From contig NZ_AOHO01000074.1 of the NCBI RefSeq assembly GCF_000342005.1, forward strand, positions 248,001 through 312,000: 64,000 nucleotides of DNA. The letters run 5' to 3'. The first letter of the stretch is position 1, and each line of letters begins with the position of its first letter. A program made the position numbers and the translations under genes. Of this stretch, positions 23,901 to 35,755 are shown in pieces. The notes beneath the pieces were generated by a model. The model searched no databases, was not told the DNA's origin, and worked only from the letters and a program-made list of their open reading frames with translations. The stretch comes from Amycolatopsis decaplanina DSM 44594 (GTDB lineage Bacteria; Actinomycetota; Actinomycetes; Mycobacteriales; Pseudonocardiaceae).

Positions 23901-25109
23901 TCAGGTCGGCGGGGTGAGGATCTTCACGAGGCCGCCACCGCCGCCCATGCTGATCTTCTGCGAACCGTCGGGGTTGATGTTGTTCGAGCCGATGAACTGG
24001 CCATCGCCCGCGTACAACACGACGTGCCCGCCGTTGTTCGAGATCACCACGTCGCCGGGTTTCGCTTCGGAAAGCGGCACAGACCGCCAGCCGTCCGCTT
24101 CGAGGTTGGCCGTCAGGCCGGCGACCGAGGCGCTCGCTTGCCCCTTGTCGATCAGGCCCGCCGCCTCGAGACAGCCGGAAACGAAGTTCGCGCAGTTGAC
24201 GTTGTTGGGCACCCACGACTGCATGGCGGGCAGCTCGCCGCTGCGCTTGAGGTCACCGGCGTTGCGGCCGAGGAACTGCTCGGCGATCTTCGCCGGGTTG
24301 TCGCCCCGGGCGTCGATCGGCTTGGCGGGCCTGCCGTCGCCCGGCACCCCGGCGACACCTCCACCGCCGCCGCCTCCGCCTCCACCGCCGCCGTCTCCCC
24401 CGCCGTAGCTGGGCGTACTGCTCACGTGGGAGTTGACCGGCTTGGCGTTGACGCTCGACGCGGTGGTCTGGCCGTCGTCGGCGGGCACCAGCTCGAGGAA
24501 ACCGCCTTCGATTTCCAGGCCGAGCGGCTTGAGGAGATCGTCGATCTGCTTCTCGGCCTCGTCGAGGGCGCGTTCGATCTCGTCCTTCTTGCCGTTCGAG
24601 TCTTTTTCGTTGAGCTGCCGGAGCCGCTCGATGTCCGACGCGGCGGCGGCGATCTCGTTGTCGTCTTCGGAGCTGTTCTTCCGCCGCCGGGCGGCGTCGA
24701 TCAGTTTGCGGTTGTCCGCGTCCTTGTCGTTGGCTTCCTGGGCGAGTTGTGCGACCTTCTTCTTGACGTCGTCCAGGATCTCGGACACCCGCTGAAGGAT
24801 GTTCTTGGCCGCCTCGGCCTTGTCGCTGACCTTGTAGCTGGCCTTGCCGAGCTTTTCGAGGTGGTCGGCGACGGCGTCGGCGTCCTTGCCTTCCCATTCG
24901 CGCAGCACGTCGTCACGGAAGAGCTTGAGATCGTCTCCGAGATCGTTCGCCCTGGTGGCCGCTCCGCCGACCTTCGCAGCCTGGTCGTTGACCGCCCTCG
25001 AATTGAGCTTCTGCGCCTGCTGGGCGTGTTTGTCGATGGCGTCCAACGACTTCGGACGGTCGTGCGACGGGTCGTCGAGCGTGCTCGGATTCCGCTCCGC
25101 GGTGGTCAT
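23901..25109 (-). CDS. NlpC/P60 or CHAP-like peptidase with coiled-coil export domain
   Basis: 402 residues from ATG at 25109 (GGGGGA 8 bases upstream). Residues ~20-210 are helical with a W-x-G-like turn (LREWEGKDADAVADHL) and a long charged coiled coil (AAKNILQRVSEILDDVKKKV, then IERLRQLNEKDSNGKKDEIE). A 12-residue poly-Gly run near residue 260 links to a C-terminal Cys peptidase-like domain: NCANFVSGCLEAAG (candidate nucleophile Cys), AKPGDVVISNNGGHVVLYAG (candidate His) and a following polar residue. The layout suggests a T7SS-exported cell-wall hydrolase or toxin. The WXG-like gene 34 bp upstream is its probable export partner. Which cysteine-peptidase family it belongs to is uncertain. 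Confidence 0.7.
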   Translation of the reverse strand: MTTAERNPSTLDDPSHDRPKSLDAIDKHAQQAQKLNSRAVNDQAAKVGGAATRANDLGDDLKLFRDDVLREWEGKDADAVADHLEKLGKASYKVSDKAEAAKNILQRVSEILDDVKKKVAQLAQEANDKDADNRKLIDAARRRKNSSEDDNEIAAAASDIERLRQLNEKDSNGKKDEIERALDEAEKQIDDLLKPLGLEIEGGFLELVPADDGQTTASSVNAKPVNSHVSSTPSYGGGDGGGGGGGGGGGGVAGVPGDGRPAKPIDARGDNPAKIAEQFLGRNAGDLKRSGELPAMQSWVPNNVNCANFVSGCLEAAGLIDKGQASASVAGLTANLEADGWRSVPLSEAKPGDVVISNNGGHVVLYAGDGQFIGSNNINPDGSQKISMGGGGGLVKILTPPT

Positions 25110-25143
25110 CGGTAAATCCCCCTGGTTCCCGTCTTCAGTCCGA

Positions 25144-25458
25144 TCAATCCCGCTCGCGGTCGCCGCCGCGCAGGGTGTGGACACCCGCGGCTTCGTCGTT
25201 CCGCATCCGCTGGGCGGCGTTGGCCAGAGCGTTCGAAGCGGCGTCGACCAGCTTCGCGGCGGCCGCCAGTTCGGCGTTCACGCCGCGGTGGAACCCCTTC
25301 ATCGTGGTACCCGTGCTGGCCGCGTTCTTCAGATCGCCGAACGCGCCGCCGGGATCGCCGTCGCCCAGGTCCTTGCCCGCCCCGCTGAAGCCGTCCTTGA
25401 GCCCGCCGACCTTCTTGGCCAATGCGGCGATCTGCTCTGGATCGAATCGGCGAGTCAT
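25144..25458 (-). CDS. WXG100/EspC-like small T7SS protein
   Basis: 104 residues from ATG at 25458; GGAAGG 8 bases upstream sets the start. It is a helical hairpin with a central break (MTRRFDPEQIAALAKKVGGL ... FGDLKNAASTG ... LAAAAKLVDAASNALANAAQ). The W of the W-x-G motif is absent, as in several EspC-type proteins. It precedes the coiled-coil peptidase gene by 34 bp on the same strand, so co-export is likely. The 356 bp upstream (25459-25814) contain no gene that I can support and presumably hold the promoter; no clear element was seen. Confidence 0.6.
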   Translation of the reverse strand: MTRRFDPEQIAALAKKVGGLKDGFSGAGKDLGDGDPGGAFGDLKNAASTGTTMKGFHRGVNAELAAAAKLVDAASNALANAAQRMRNDEAAGVHTLRGGDRERD

Positions 25459-25814
25459 GAATGATCCTTCCAGTCCCGGCGCCTGCGCCCGTGCTTGCCT
25501 GACCCACATTGCTCTACAGCGCACCCTATGAGTTCCCACCCACGCGTGCGCACCGTTTCCCGAAACGCGATGACGCCGTTCGTGTACACCGACGCATCCG
25601 GGCGCGCGTTGGTTCCCGGACGTCACCCGGAAGATTTCACCGGCATCCTCGGCGGGAAGATCTTACCCTCTTGACACCCACGGACAGCGGGAAGTCGGCG
25701 GCTCTTCGGGCTCCGCCACTACTTTCAGTAGCCGATTCTCACCCGGGCGGGGGCACATGTGACCGCGGAAAACGTCTTTCCGCTTGCGACACGCCACCTC
25801 TGCTTACCGCCGGG

Positions 25815-26471
25815 CTAGACCAGGCCCAGCTCGCGCGCCCGGACGCCCGCCTGGAAACGGGACTCGGCACCCAGCGCGGTCATCAGCTCGGCCACCCGGC
25901 GCCGGTAGGTCCGCACGCCGAGGCCGAGAGCCCGGGCGGCGGCTTCGTCCTTGACACCGCTGCCGAGCAGGTCCAGCACCGCGGGGGCGAGCTGCCGGAT
26001 CTCGGACACCTGCGCGTCGAAGACGGCGAGATCGGTCGCCGATCGCCAGGCCGCCTCGAACAGCGACATCACGCCCTGCACGGTTTCGGGCTGGGTGATG
26101 ACGCTGTAGCCGCGTTGTCCGGCGGTGAGATCACCGGCCAGGATGACGAGCCTGCCGTCCATGATGATCGTCTCGTTGACGTCCTCGGTGGAGACGCGGA
26201 TCCGGGCGCCGAACCGGTCGCGGATCCTCGCCAGCTCCTGCGCGGCTCCCGGGTCGAGCAGCAGACCGGCCCGGTAGATCTTGCGGATCCGGACCTCGCC
26301 GGACCGGCGCTCGGCGGCCGCGGTGAGCTCCTCCGACCTGCGTTCGGCCACCCAGGTCGCGAGGTCGTTGGCGGCGCACGCCATGTCGGTCACGGTCGAG
26401 AACAGGTGCCCGACCCGGCGGAACAGCTCCTCTTCGCCGCGCACGACCGTCACCGCATCACTCGCCCGCAT
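25815..26471 (-). CDS. LuxR-type transcriptional regulator with TrmB-like ligand half
   Basis: 218 residues from ATG at 26471. The C-terminal HTH follows the LuxR/NarL pattern in shortened form (APAVLDLLGSGVKDEAAARA, GLGVRTYRRRVAELMTALGA). The N-terminal ~140 residues resemble helix-strand sensor halves of TrmB/LuxR-type actinobacterial regulators (AAERRSGEVRIRKIYRAGLL, IVSTEDVNETIIMDGRL-like text). It is divergent from an aldo/keto reductase gene, separated by 88 bp, and is the natural candidate to control it. A longer in-frame start at 26561 would overlap that gene and is less likely. Confidence 0.7.
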   Translation of the reverse strand: MRASDAVTVVRGEEELFRRVGHLFSTVTDMACAANDLATWVAERRSEELTAAAERRSGEVRIRKIYRAGLLLDPGAAQELARIRDRFGARIRVSTEDVNETIIMDGRLVILAGDLTAGQRGYSVITQPETVQGVMSLFEAAWRSATDLAVFDAQVSEIRQLAPAVLDLLGSGVKDEAAARALGLGVRTYRRRVAELMTALGAESRFQAGVRARELGLV

Positions 26472-26559
26472 GAGACCGATACTGCCCCAACCGCGCGACC
26501 AGGTGGCAGGTTGTTGCCATTTTCTGACCACGGGCAGGCTCGTGACGACGCTGGTGGCC

Positions 26560-27477
26560 ATGACGAACCTTCACGACAACGCCGCCGCCGCGGGCACCTG
26601 GCGGCTCGGCGACCTCACCGTCAACCGTCTCGGCCTCGGCGCGATGCGGCTGACCGGGATGCCCTGGGACGAGAAACCCAAGAGCCGCGAGGACGCGATC
26701 ACCGTCCTGCGCCGCGCGATCGAGCTCGGCGTCGACCACATCGACACGGCTTCGTTCTACTTCACGCCCAGGCGCTCGGCGAACGAGCTGATCGCCACCG
26801 CGCTCCAGCCCTACCCCGAAGACCTCGTGATCACCACGAAGGTCGGCGCGGGCCGTTCCCGTGACGGCGAGTTCTCCTTCGCACGGCCGGATCAGCTACG
26901 CGGCCAGGTCGAGGAGAACATCCGCCAACTCGGCCTCGACCACCTCGACGTCGTCAATCTGCGCTGGGGCGCCGCGATGGGCAAAGAGCCCGGCTCGGTG
27001 GCCGAACATTTCGGCGCGCTGGCGGAGCTGCGCGAGGCGGGCCTGATCCGCCACCTCGGCATCTCCAACATCGTGGCGGACCAGCTGACCGAAGCGAGGT
27101 CGATCGCCCCCGTGGTCTGCGTGCAGAACCGCTACGGCCTGACCGACCGCGAGGACGACGCGCTGCTCGACCTGTGCGGCGAGCTCGGCATCGCGTTCGT
27201 GCCCTTCTTCGCCGTCACGACCTCGATTCCCGGCGCCGCCGCACACGGCACCGTTCCGGGCGAGGCCGAGGTCGCGAAGGTCGCCGCGGCGCACGACGCG
27301 ACCCCGGCGCAGATCCGGCTCGCCTGGACGCTGCACCGCGGCGCGCACGTTCTCGCCATCCCCGGGACCGGCGATCCCGGGCATCTGGCGGAGAACGTCG
27401 CGGCGGGCGGCCTGCGGTTGAGCGAGGAGGAGCTGGCTCTGCTCGACGCTGTCGGCAACGGGCCCCTCGCACGTTAA
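26560..27477 (+). CDS. Aldo/keto reductase
   Basis: 305 residues from ATG at 26560. TIM-barrel oxidoreductase of the AKR superfamily: LGLGAMRLTGMPW near the start, GVDHIDTASFYFTP with the catalytic Asp and Tyr, LVITTKVGAGRS with the catalytic Lys, then RHLGISNIVADQL, VCVQNRYGL and the NADPH-binding end (LAIPGTGDPGHLAENVAA). It should reduce carbonyls with NADPH. The substrate is not predictable from sequence. It is divergent from a LuxR-type regulator. Nothing ties it to the antibiotic cluster that begins 1.4 kb downstream. Confidence 0.88.
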   Translation: MTNLHDNAAAAGTWRLGDLTVNRLGLGAMRLTGMPWDEKPKSREDAITVLRRAIELGVDHIDTASFYFTPRRSANELIATALQPYPEDLVITTKVGAGRSRDGEFSFARPDQLRGQVEENIRQLGLDHLDVVNLRWGAAMGKEPGSVAEHFGALAELREAGLIRHLGISNIVADQLTEARSIAPVVCVQNRYGLTDREDDALLDLCGELGIAFVPFFAVTTSIPGAAAHGTVPGEAEVAKVAAAHDATPAQIRLAWTLHRGAHVLAIPGTGDPGHLAENVAAGGLRLSEEELALLDAVGNGPLAR

Positions 27478-27549
27478 GCCCTGCTCCGGTGCCGGTGGTC
27501 GTGAGTGGTGCTGACCATATGACGCGAGGTGACCCCGTCCCCGGACCAT

Positions 27550-27598
27550 GATCAACGGAGGATCCGGGACACTCAACGTCCCGAATCCTCCGTTGATC
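27550..27598. terminator. Inverted repeat between convergent genes
   Basis: Arms 27550-27570 and 27578-27598 (GATCAACGGAGGATCCGGGA and complement, 20 of 21 matching) with a 7-base loop, between the convergent aldo/keto reductase and DUF1579-like genes. Position suggests a bidirectional terminator. A degenerate outer AGTGGT/ACCACT pair (near 27502 and 27607) recalls the TGAGTGGTAAGG family. Confidence 0.6.
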
Positions 27599-27737
27599 AA
27601 GGCTCTACCACTCAAACCCGGCGGCCGACACACCGCGGCACCAAGACGGGTCAGGTCCAGTAGGTAAGCACCGGAAGTACGTGAAACTCTGTTGGTTCCA
27701 ACGGCCCACAACACTCACGACTCGCTGTACCGACGCC

Positions 27738-28304
27738 TCACCGGCGGACTCGGCGATCCACGGCGACCCAGTTCGTTTCCCAGGTCGCCCCGCCGTCGGC
27801 CGAGAACGCCTGCTCGAACCTCGCTTCGTCCGGGCCTTGGCGGAAGACGAGGAAACGCACCTTGATCGGACGGCCGCCGAGCTGGTCGTCGCCGTGGAAC
27901 TCGCCGACGCCGTCGCGGAACCCGCCGTAGACCGACGGGGTGAGCAGACCGTCGCGCATGTTGACGAAGGTCAGGCTCCACCGCTGCGCCTGCGGTTCGT
28001 ACAGCCGCAGGTTGAGCGCGTCGATACGCCCGTCCGGACCCGAAACCTCGAATTCGAGGGCGTTCGCCCGCCGGTCCATGAGCGGGCGGACGGTGCTGGT
28101 GCCCGCGAACTGGAGCCACTGGTCCGCGGATTCCGAAAGCGGCTCGGCGAGCACCCGCACCGTGGAGCGCCAGGTTCCGATCTCCCAGTCGAACGCCCGC
28201 TGGGGATCGGTTCCCGAGGTCGACGCGTCGCCCGACGCCGCCGTCGCGATCAGCATCAGGGCCGAAAGGCCCACTGTCAGGATTCGTTTGTATGGCACGG
28301 TCAT
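27738..28304 (-). CDS. Secreted DUF1579-like protein
   Basis: 188 residues from ATG at 28304. A signal peptide (MTVPYKRILTVGLSALMLIA, then TAASGDAS) is followed by a beta-rich domain: FDWEIGTWRSTVRVL, STVRPLMDRRANALEFEVSG, LRLYEPQAQRWSLTFVN and FEQAFSADGGATWETNWVAV. The GxW and WETNW pattern resembles DUF1579, a barrel-like family of unknown function. It is divergent from an HxlR regulator with 28 bp between starts, so the two probably share an operator. Confidence 0.65.
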   Translation of the reverse strand: MTVPYKRILTVGLSALMLIATAASGDASTSGTDPQRAFDWEIGTWRSTVRVLAEPLSESADQWLQFAGTSTVRPLMDRRANALEFEVSGPDGRIDALNLRLYEPQAQRWSLTFVNMRDGLLTPSVYGGFRDGVGEFHGDDQLGGRPIKVRFLVFRQGPDEARFEQAFSADGGATWETNWVAVDRRVRR

Positions 28305-28332
28305 GGTCCGACTATCCGAGCGGAGGACGACC

Positions 28333-28734
28333 ATGGACAAGAAGGCACCTCTGGGTAACCTTCCCCGTCCCAACCCGCTGCCGGGCTGTCCGATGGCCGC
28401 GGCGTTCGCCGCGATCGGCGGGAAATGGAAACTGACTCTGCTGTACTGGCTCGCCCACGGCGAGTCCCATTTCGCCGGCCTCCGCCGCCGGGGTGCCCCC
28501 ATCACGCCCAAGGTGCTGGCCGAACAGCTGCGCGAGCTCGAGGCCGACGGACTCGTCGAACGCGTGGCGACCGGGCCGGTCCCGGCACGGGTCATCTACC
28601 GGCTCACTCCTTACGGTGCCACGGTTCTGCCGGTGGTCGAGGGAGTCAGGGTCTGGGGCGAAGCGCATCTCGAACGCACCCTGGGCGATGCCGCGCCGAA
28701 CGCGGCGATGGGCTGCGCCGACGCGATCGGATAG
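28333..28734 (+). CDS. HxlR-family transcriptional regulator
   Basis: 133 residues from ATG at 28333 with GGAGG 6 bases upstream. It is a winged-helix HxlR protein: CPMAAAFAAIGGKWKLTLLY, then HFAGLRRRGAPITPKVLAEQ (recognition helix region) and GLVERVATGPVPARVIYRLT (wing). HxlR proteins often respond to reactive electrophiles or redox stress and control a divergent gene, here the secreted DUF1579-like protein. The conserved N-terminal Cys of the family is present (LPGCPM, residue 19). Confidence 0.88.
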   Translation: MDKKAPLGNLPRPNPLPGCPMAAAFAAIGGKWKLTLLYWLAHGESHFAGLRRRGAPITPKVLAEQLRELEADGLVERVATGPVPARVIYRLTPYGATVLPVVEGVRVWGEAHLERTLGDAAPNAAMGCADAIG

Positions 28735-28740
28735 CGATCT

Positions 28741-28832
28741 CGCGTGATCAGAGCCGGAACTCACGTGATCAGAGGCGGAACTCACGTGATCGGTGTACAA
28801 GCACGTGAGTTCGGTGTTCAAGCACGCGTGAG
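28741..28832. repeat. CACGTG tandem array with terminator-like hairpin
   Basis: CGCGTGATCAGAGCCGGAAC and the near-identical unit 21 bp later (28762) are followed by further CACGTGA blocks at 28783, 28802 and 28823. The arms around 28776-28788 (CGGAACTCACGTG) and 28802-28814 (CACGTGAGTTCGG) form a 12-13 bp stem. It lies between the convergent HxlR and DAHP synthase genes and marks the left border of the antibiotic cluster. Confidence 0.75.
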
Positions 28833-28856
28833 CGGGGTACGGCAGGGGCGTCCCAG

Positions 28857-29933
28857 TCACCGCAGTCCGGCTCGGCGGGCGGCGGTGGCCGTGGCGAGGG
28901 TCTGGAGGACCTCCTGGGTGGCGGCGATGTCGATGCAGGCGTCCGTGATGGACTGACCGTAGGTGAGCGGCCGGTCGGGATGGAGGTCCTGACGGCCGGC
29001 TTGGAGGTTCGATTCGAGCATGACACCGACGATGCCGCGCTGACCGTTCTTGACCTGCTCGGCGATCTGTTCGGCGACGATGGCCTGCCGGAGATGGTCC
29101 TTGCGGCTGTTGTCGTGGCTGGCGTCGATCACCACCCGGCGGGGCAGGCCGGCGTTCTGCAGGGTGGTGAGCGCCGCGCGGACGGACGCCGGGTTGTGGT
29201 TGGGCGCGCTGTTGCCGCCGCGCAGGACGAGGTGACAGTCCGGATTGCCGGCGGTGTGCAGGATCGCGGGCAGGCCGCTGGGGTCGACGCCGGGGACGAC
29301 GTGCCGTGCTTCGGCGGCACGGATCGCGTCGACCGCGACGGTGACATCGCCGTCGCGGCGGTTCTTGAAACCGACGGGCATGGATAGACCGCTGGCCAGC
29401 ATGCGGTGGTTCTGGCTTTCCACGGTGCGGGCGCCGATCGCGCCCCACGAGACGGTGTCGGCGAGGTACGCCGGGATGGTGGTGTCCAGCCATTCGCACG
29501 CGGCGGGCAGACCGCCCTCGGCGAGTTCGAGGAGCAGGTCCCGCGCGATACGCAGGCCGTGATTGACGTCGCCGGTGCCGTCGAGGTGCGGGTCGTTGAT
29601 GAGCCCCTTCCAGCCGCCGACCGTACGGGGCTTTTCGAAGTACACGCGCATGACGATCAGGAGATCGTCGGCGAACCGGCCGGCGAGGGCGGCGAGGCGG
29701 TCGGCGTACTCGAGTGCCGCGGCGGGATCGTGGATGGAACAGGGCCCGGCGATCACGAGCAGCCTGTCGTCCGTGCCGTCGAGGACGCGGAGGACGTTTT
29801 CCCGGCCTTGCCGCACCGTGTCGGCCGCGGTGGCGCTGAGCGGCAGTTCGTGGTGCAGCAAGGCGGGCGTGACCAGCGGGACCATGCGGTCGATGCGCTG
29901 GTTGTCGAGTTCGACCGTGGCGATGGTTGTCAT
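28857..29933 (-). CDS. dahp: DAHP synthase (type I)
   Basis: 358 residues from ATG at 29933. Type I (AroF/G/H-like) 3-deoxy-D-arabino-heptulosonate-7-phosphate synthase condenses PEP and erythrose 4-phosphate, the first shikimate step. Visible motifs are LLVIAGPCSIHDP, RVYFEKPRTVGGWKGLINDP, GARTVESQNHRM, KNRRDGD, LRGGNSAPNH and IDASHDNS. Dedicated copies occur at the end of balhimycin-type clusters, where they raise supply of the tyrosine and hydroxyphenylglycine used in the heptapeptide. It is transcribed in the same direction as dpgA-D, 192 bp downstream of dpgD, so it may have its own promoter. Its feedback properties cannot be judged from sequence. Confidence 0.93.
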   Translation of the reverse strand: MTTIATVELDNQRIDRMVPLVTPALLHHELPLSATAADTVRQGRENVLRVLDGTDDRLLVIAGPCSIHDPAAALEYADRLAALAGRFADDLLIVMRVYFEKPRTVGGWKGLINDPHLDGTGDVNHGLRIARDLLLELAEGGLPAACEWLDTTIPAYLADTVSWGAIGARTVESQNHRMLASGLSMPVGFKNRRDGDVTVAVDAIRAAEARHVVPGVDPSGLPAILHTAGNPDCHLVLRGGNSAPNHNPASVRAALTTLQNAGLPRRVVIDASHDNSRKDHLRQAIVAEQIAEQVKNGQRGIVGVMLESNLQAGRQDLHPDRPLTYGQSITDACIDIAATQEVLQTLATATAARRAGLR

Positions 29934-30125
29934 CACAGATATCCAGGGTTTCTGCCGGCACCGGGTACGGGAAGCCGGGATTCCCCGGCCCGGCCGACGG
30001 TCTCGGGTGAACGAAGAAGCAAGCCCGGCATTTACTCGAGCAAGAAGTCTCTTACCCGGGGAATCTTCCACCATCCGCCACGCGAAACAATGGGAAAAGC
30101 CCTGTCCAACCGGATTACCGCGAAT

Positions 30126-32798
<2,673 letters not shown>

Positions 32799-32805
<7 letters not shown>

Positions 32806-33917
32806 TGAATAAGCGCCATTTCGATTGTGGAGCCAGGCCCCATGGTCATGAGCACGCCGTAGTCCCCCGGGCGGGCGACGTCTTCGTCGGCGAGCCGCTC
32901 GTAGGAGAAGAGAAAGGAGCCGCTGGAGAGGTTCCCGTAGTCGCGGAGCACACCGGTGGTGTGGCGGACGTCGTACCGGCTCAGGCCGAGGTTGACGACG
33001 ACCGCGTCGATCACCTTCTTCCCGCCGGAATGCACCAGCCAGTGGCCGATGTCGCTGCGGCGCAGACCCGTCCCGGACAGGAGCCGGTCGATGACGATTT
33101 CGGCGTGCGCGCCGACCACATAGGGGATCTGCGGATCGAGGAAGAAACTGAACCGGTCCTGCTCACGGTCCCAGTCGTAGCGCATCGCTTCGACGGCGTC
33201 GGTGATGATGTAGCTGGCGAATTTCAGGACGCGCGGACCCGGCACGCGCCCGTCACCGGAAACGAGCGCGAGCGCCGCGGATCCGTCGCCGAAAAGACTG
33301 TTGACCACCGCGGTCCGCATCGTGCCGTCCAGCGCGTAGGCGGCGGAACACGCCTCGCTGCACAGGACGACGCCGAGTTCGCCGGGGTGCGCCGCGGACC
33401 AGCCCGCGACCACGTTGAGCGCGTTGAGACCGGCGTTGCAGCCCATGCCCACGATGTCGGAACGGCTGCAGTGCGGGTCGATGCCCAGCTCTCGGATGAT
33501 CAGCGCGCTCAGACCGGGCGTCAGGAAACCGGTCGAGGTGACGCAGCACAGGTGACGCAGATCCGAAAGCGTCGCCCCCGCCGACTTCAGGCAGGCTTCC
33601 AGCGCCCGGCAGCCCATGTCGACGGCGATCTTCTTGTGCTTGTCGAGGAGGTCGCCCTGCGGTTCGGCCGCGCGTGCGCCGCCGGGCCCCTCCGGCGGCA
33701 GGGTGAGGAAACGCCGGTCGATGGCGCTGTTCAGGAAGACAGAGCGGATCTTCGGATCCTCGATGTCGAGGATTTCGAGGAGTTCGGATTGCGAGTAGGA
33801 CACCGAGGAGACCGCGGTCCCCACGCCGGCGAATCGAGTGATCTCGGTAAATCCATTGTGGACGGAAAGATCCGCGGTGGTTTCGGCTAGAGCAGTCATC
33901 GATACATCCATCCCCAT
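32799..33917 (-). CDS. dpgA: DpgA, type III polyketide synthase
   Basis: 372 residues. The ATG at 33917 gives MGMDVSMTALAETTAD; a second ATG 6 bp later is possible. Chalcone-synthase-like enzyme condensing four malonyl-CoA to 3,5-dihydroxyphenylacetyl-CoA. The catalytic triad is visible: Cys160 in DIVGMGCNAGLNALNVV, His in HWLVHSGGKKV (about 296) and Asn in DYGNLSSGSFLFSY (about 329). It is the first gene of dpgABCD and lies 87 bp downstream of evaD, so read-through from the sugar genes is possible. Confidence 0.95.
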
Positions 33918-34004
33918 GTTCTCAATTTGCTCCGGAGCAGCTGCTTGAAACGCGCAGCGGGCATCGATCTCACCTTTCTCTGATCTGGAGTCGGACAGTG
34001 GGCT

Positions 34005-34622
34005 TCAGGCGGTCTGGGGGACTTCGGACAGTCGCCGTTCGATCTCCACGCAGGTGGCGTACTCCGGCAGCAGTCCCCGTCGTTCCGCCTCGGCGAGCGT
34101 GATCGCCACCTGGTCCCGTTCGGACAGAATCGGTTCGACGCCGGGGTCGACGGGCAGGCCGAGCGCGGGATCCAGGACCGAGAGAGCGAGTTCGTTCCGC
34201 GGTTCGTAGGCCGTGGAGAGCAGGTACCACATGACGGTGTCGTCTTCGAGCGCCACGAACGCGTGACCGACGCCCACGGGGAAATACATCGCGCGGTGGT
34301 CCCGCTGGTCCAGCAGAACCGCGTCCCACTTCCCGAACGTCGGCGAGCCGACCCGGAGGTCGACCACGATGTCCAGCGCCTGACCGCTCGCGCAGTAGAC
34401 GTACTTCGCGGTACCCGGCGGCGTCGTGGTGTAGTGGACGCCCCGCACCACGCCGCGCTTGGACCTGCTGTGATTCGTCTGCACCACCCGGAAGAGCGGG
34501 CCGCCGTGCGCGTCGGCGAAGGCCTCTTCCTGGAGTGGCGAGACGAACAGGCCACGATCGTCGGGGAAGACCCGGGGGGTGAACTCGATCGCGCCTTCGA
34601 CGGCGAGTTTGCGTGCTTGCAC
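34005..34622 (-). CDS. evaD: EvaD-like dTDP-sugar 5-epimerase
   Basis: 205 residues from GTG at 34622. It is an RmlC-like cupin: FTPRVFPDDRGLFVSPLQEE, VVQTNHSRSKRGVVRGVHYT (catalytic His in RGVHY), YVYCASGQALDIVVDLRVGS and PVGVGHAFVALEDD. In the vancosamine-type pathway it epimerises C-5 of the 3-amino-3-C-methyl-4-keto intermediate, giving the L-configured sugar. It follows evaB by 23 bp on the same strand. Confidence 0.9.
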   Translation of the reverse strand: MQARKLAVEGAIEFTPRVFPDDRGLFVSPLQEEAFADAHGGPLFRVVQTNHSRSKRGVVRGVHYTTTPPGTAKYVYCASGQALDIVVDLRVGSPTFGKWDAVLLDQRDHRAMYFPVGVGHAFVALEDDTVMWYLLSTAYEPRNELALSVLDPALGLPVDPGVEPILSERDQVAITLAEAERRGLLPEYATCVEIERRLSEVPQTA

Positions 34623-34645
34623 AGGTGCTCCCGTGGTCGGCGTGA

Positions 34646-35755
34646 TCAGAGGCTGGACAGCACTTCGCGGACCGCGTGGACGACCTTGTCCTGCAGATCG
34701 GGGGAAAGCGCGGGATACATCGGCAGCGAGAAGATCTCGGTGGCCAGCTTCTCGGTGACCGGCAGGGAACCCTTCTCGTAGCCGAGGTGGGCGAACCCGG
34801 TCATCGTGTGCACCGGCCACGGGTAGCTGATGTTCAGGTGGATGTCGTACGCCTTGAGGCGCTCGATGATCTCGTCACGTCGCGGGTGCCGCACCACGTA
34901 TACGTAGTACACGTGCTCGTTGCCGGGAGTGGTCTTCGGAAGCTTCAGGCCGGTGTCGCCGAGGCCCTCGACGTAGCGCTCGGCGACGGCCCGGCGGCCC
35001 GCCGTGTACGCGTCGAGTCGCTTGAGCTTGCGCCGCAGGATCTCCGCCTGGACCTCGTCCAGGCGGCTGTTGTGGGCAGGCGTTTCCACCGTGTAGTAAC
35101 GCTCCTCCATACCGTAGTAGCGCAACCGCCGCAGCCGCCGCTCCACGGCTTCGTCGGAGGTGATGGCCGCGCCGCCGTCGCCGTACGCGCCGAGCACCTT
35201 GGTGGGATAGAAGGAGAACGCGGCCGCGTCGCCGGTCGTCCCCGCGATCGTCCCGTTCTGCCGGGCCCCGTGCGCCTGGGCACAATCCTCCAAAAGGGAC
35301 AGTCCGTGCTTCGCGGCGAGTGCCTTCAGCGGGGCCATGTCCACGCACTGGCCGTACAGGTGCACGGGCAGCAGGCATTTGGTGCGTTCGGTGATCGCGG
35401 CCTCGACCAGGCCGGTGTCCATCAGGAAGTCTTCCTCGCGGACGTCGACGAAGACCGGGGTGGCCCCGGTGCCGTCGATGGCGACCACGGTCGGGGCCGC
35501 GGTGTTGGACACGGTGATCACCTCGTCGCCCGGCCCGACGCCCAGTGCCTGCAGGGCGAGCTTGATCGCGTTCGTCCCGTTGTCGAGACCGACACAGTGC
35601 CCGACGCCGTGGTACGCGGCGAATTCCGACTCGAAGCCGCGCAGGCTCGCGCCGAGCACGAGCTGCCCGGAGTTGAAGACCGTCTCGACCGCGTCGAGCA
35701 GATCGGTCCGCTCGGCACCGTATTCGGCGAGGTAGTCCCATACGCGCGTGGTCAT
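34646..35755 (-). CDS. evaB: EvaB-like dTDP-3-keto-sugar aminotransferase
   Basis: 369 residues from ATG at 35755, overlapping the evaE stop (ATGA). DegT/DnrJ/EryC1/StrS aminotransferase with PLP-lysine motif [20 protein letters not shown] (Lys about residue 186), [16 protein letters not shown] and EDCAQAHGA. It transfers an amino group to C-3 of the deoxysugar after 2-deoxygenation by EvaA. Together with EvaA, C, D and E it makes a vancosamine or 4-epi-vancosamine type sugar. Confidence 0.93.
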   Translation of the reverse strand: MTTRVWDYLAEYGAERTDLLDAVETVFNSGQLVLGASLRGFESEFAAYHGVGHCVGLDNGTNAIKLALQALGVGPGDEVITVSNTAAPTVVAIDGTGATPVFVDVREEDFLMDTGLVEAAITERTKCLLPVHLYGQCVDMAPLKALAAKHGLSLLEDCAQAHGARQNGTIAGTTGDAAAFSFYPTKVLGAYGDGGAAITSDEAVERRLRRLRYYGMEERYYTVETPAHNSRLDEVQAEILRRKLKRLDAYTAGRRAVAERYVEGLGDTGLKLPKTTPGNEHVYYVYVVRHPRRDEIIERLKAYDIHLNISYPWPVHTMTGFAHLGYEKGSLPVTEKLATEIFSLPMYPALSPDLQDKVVHAVREVLSSL

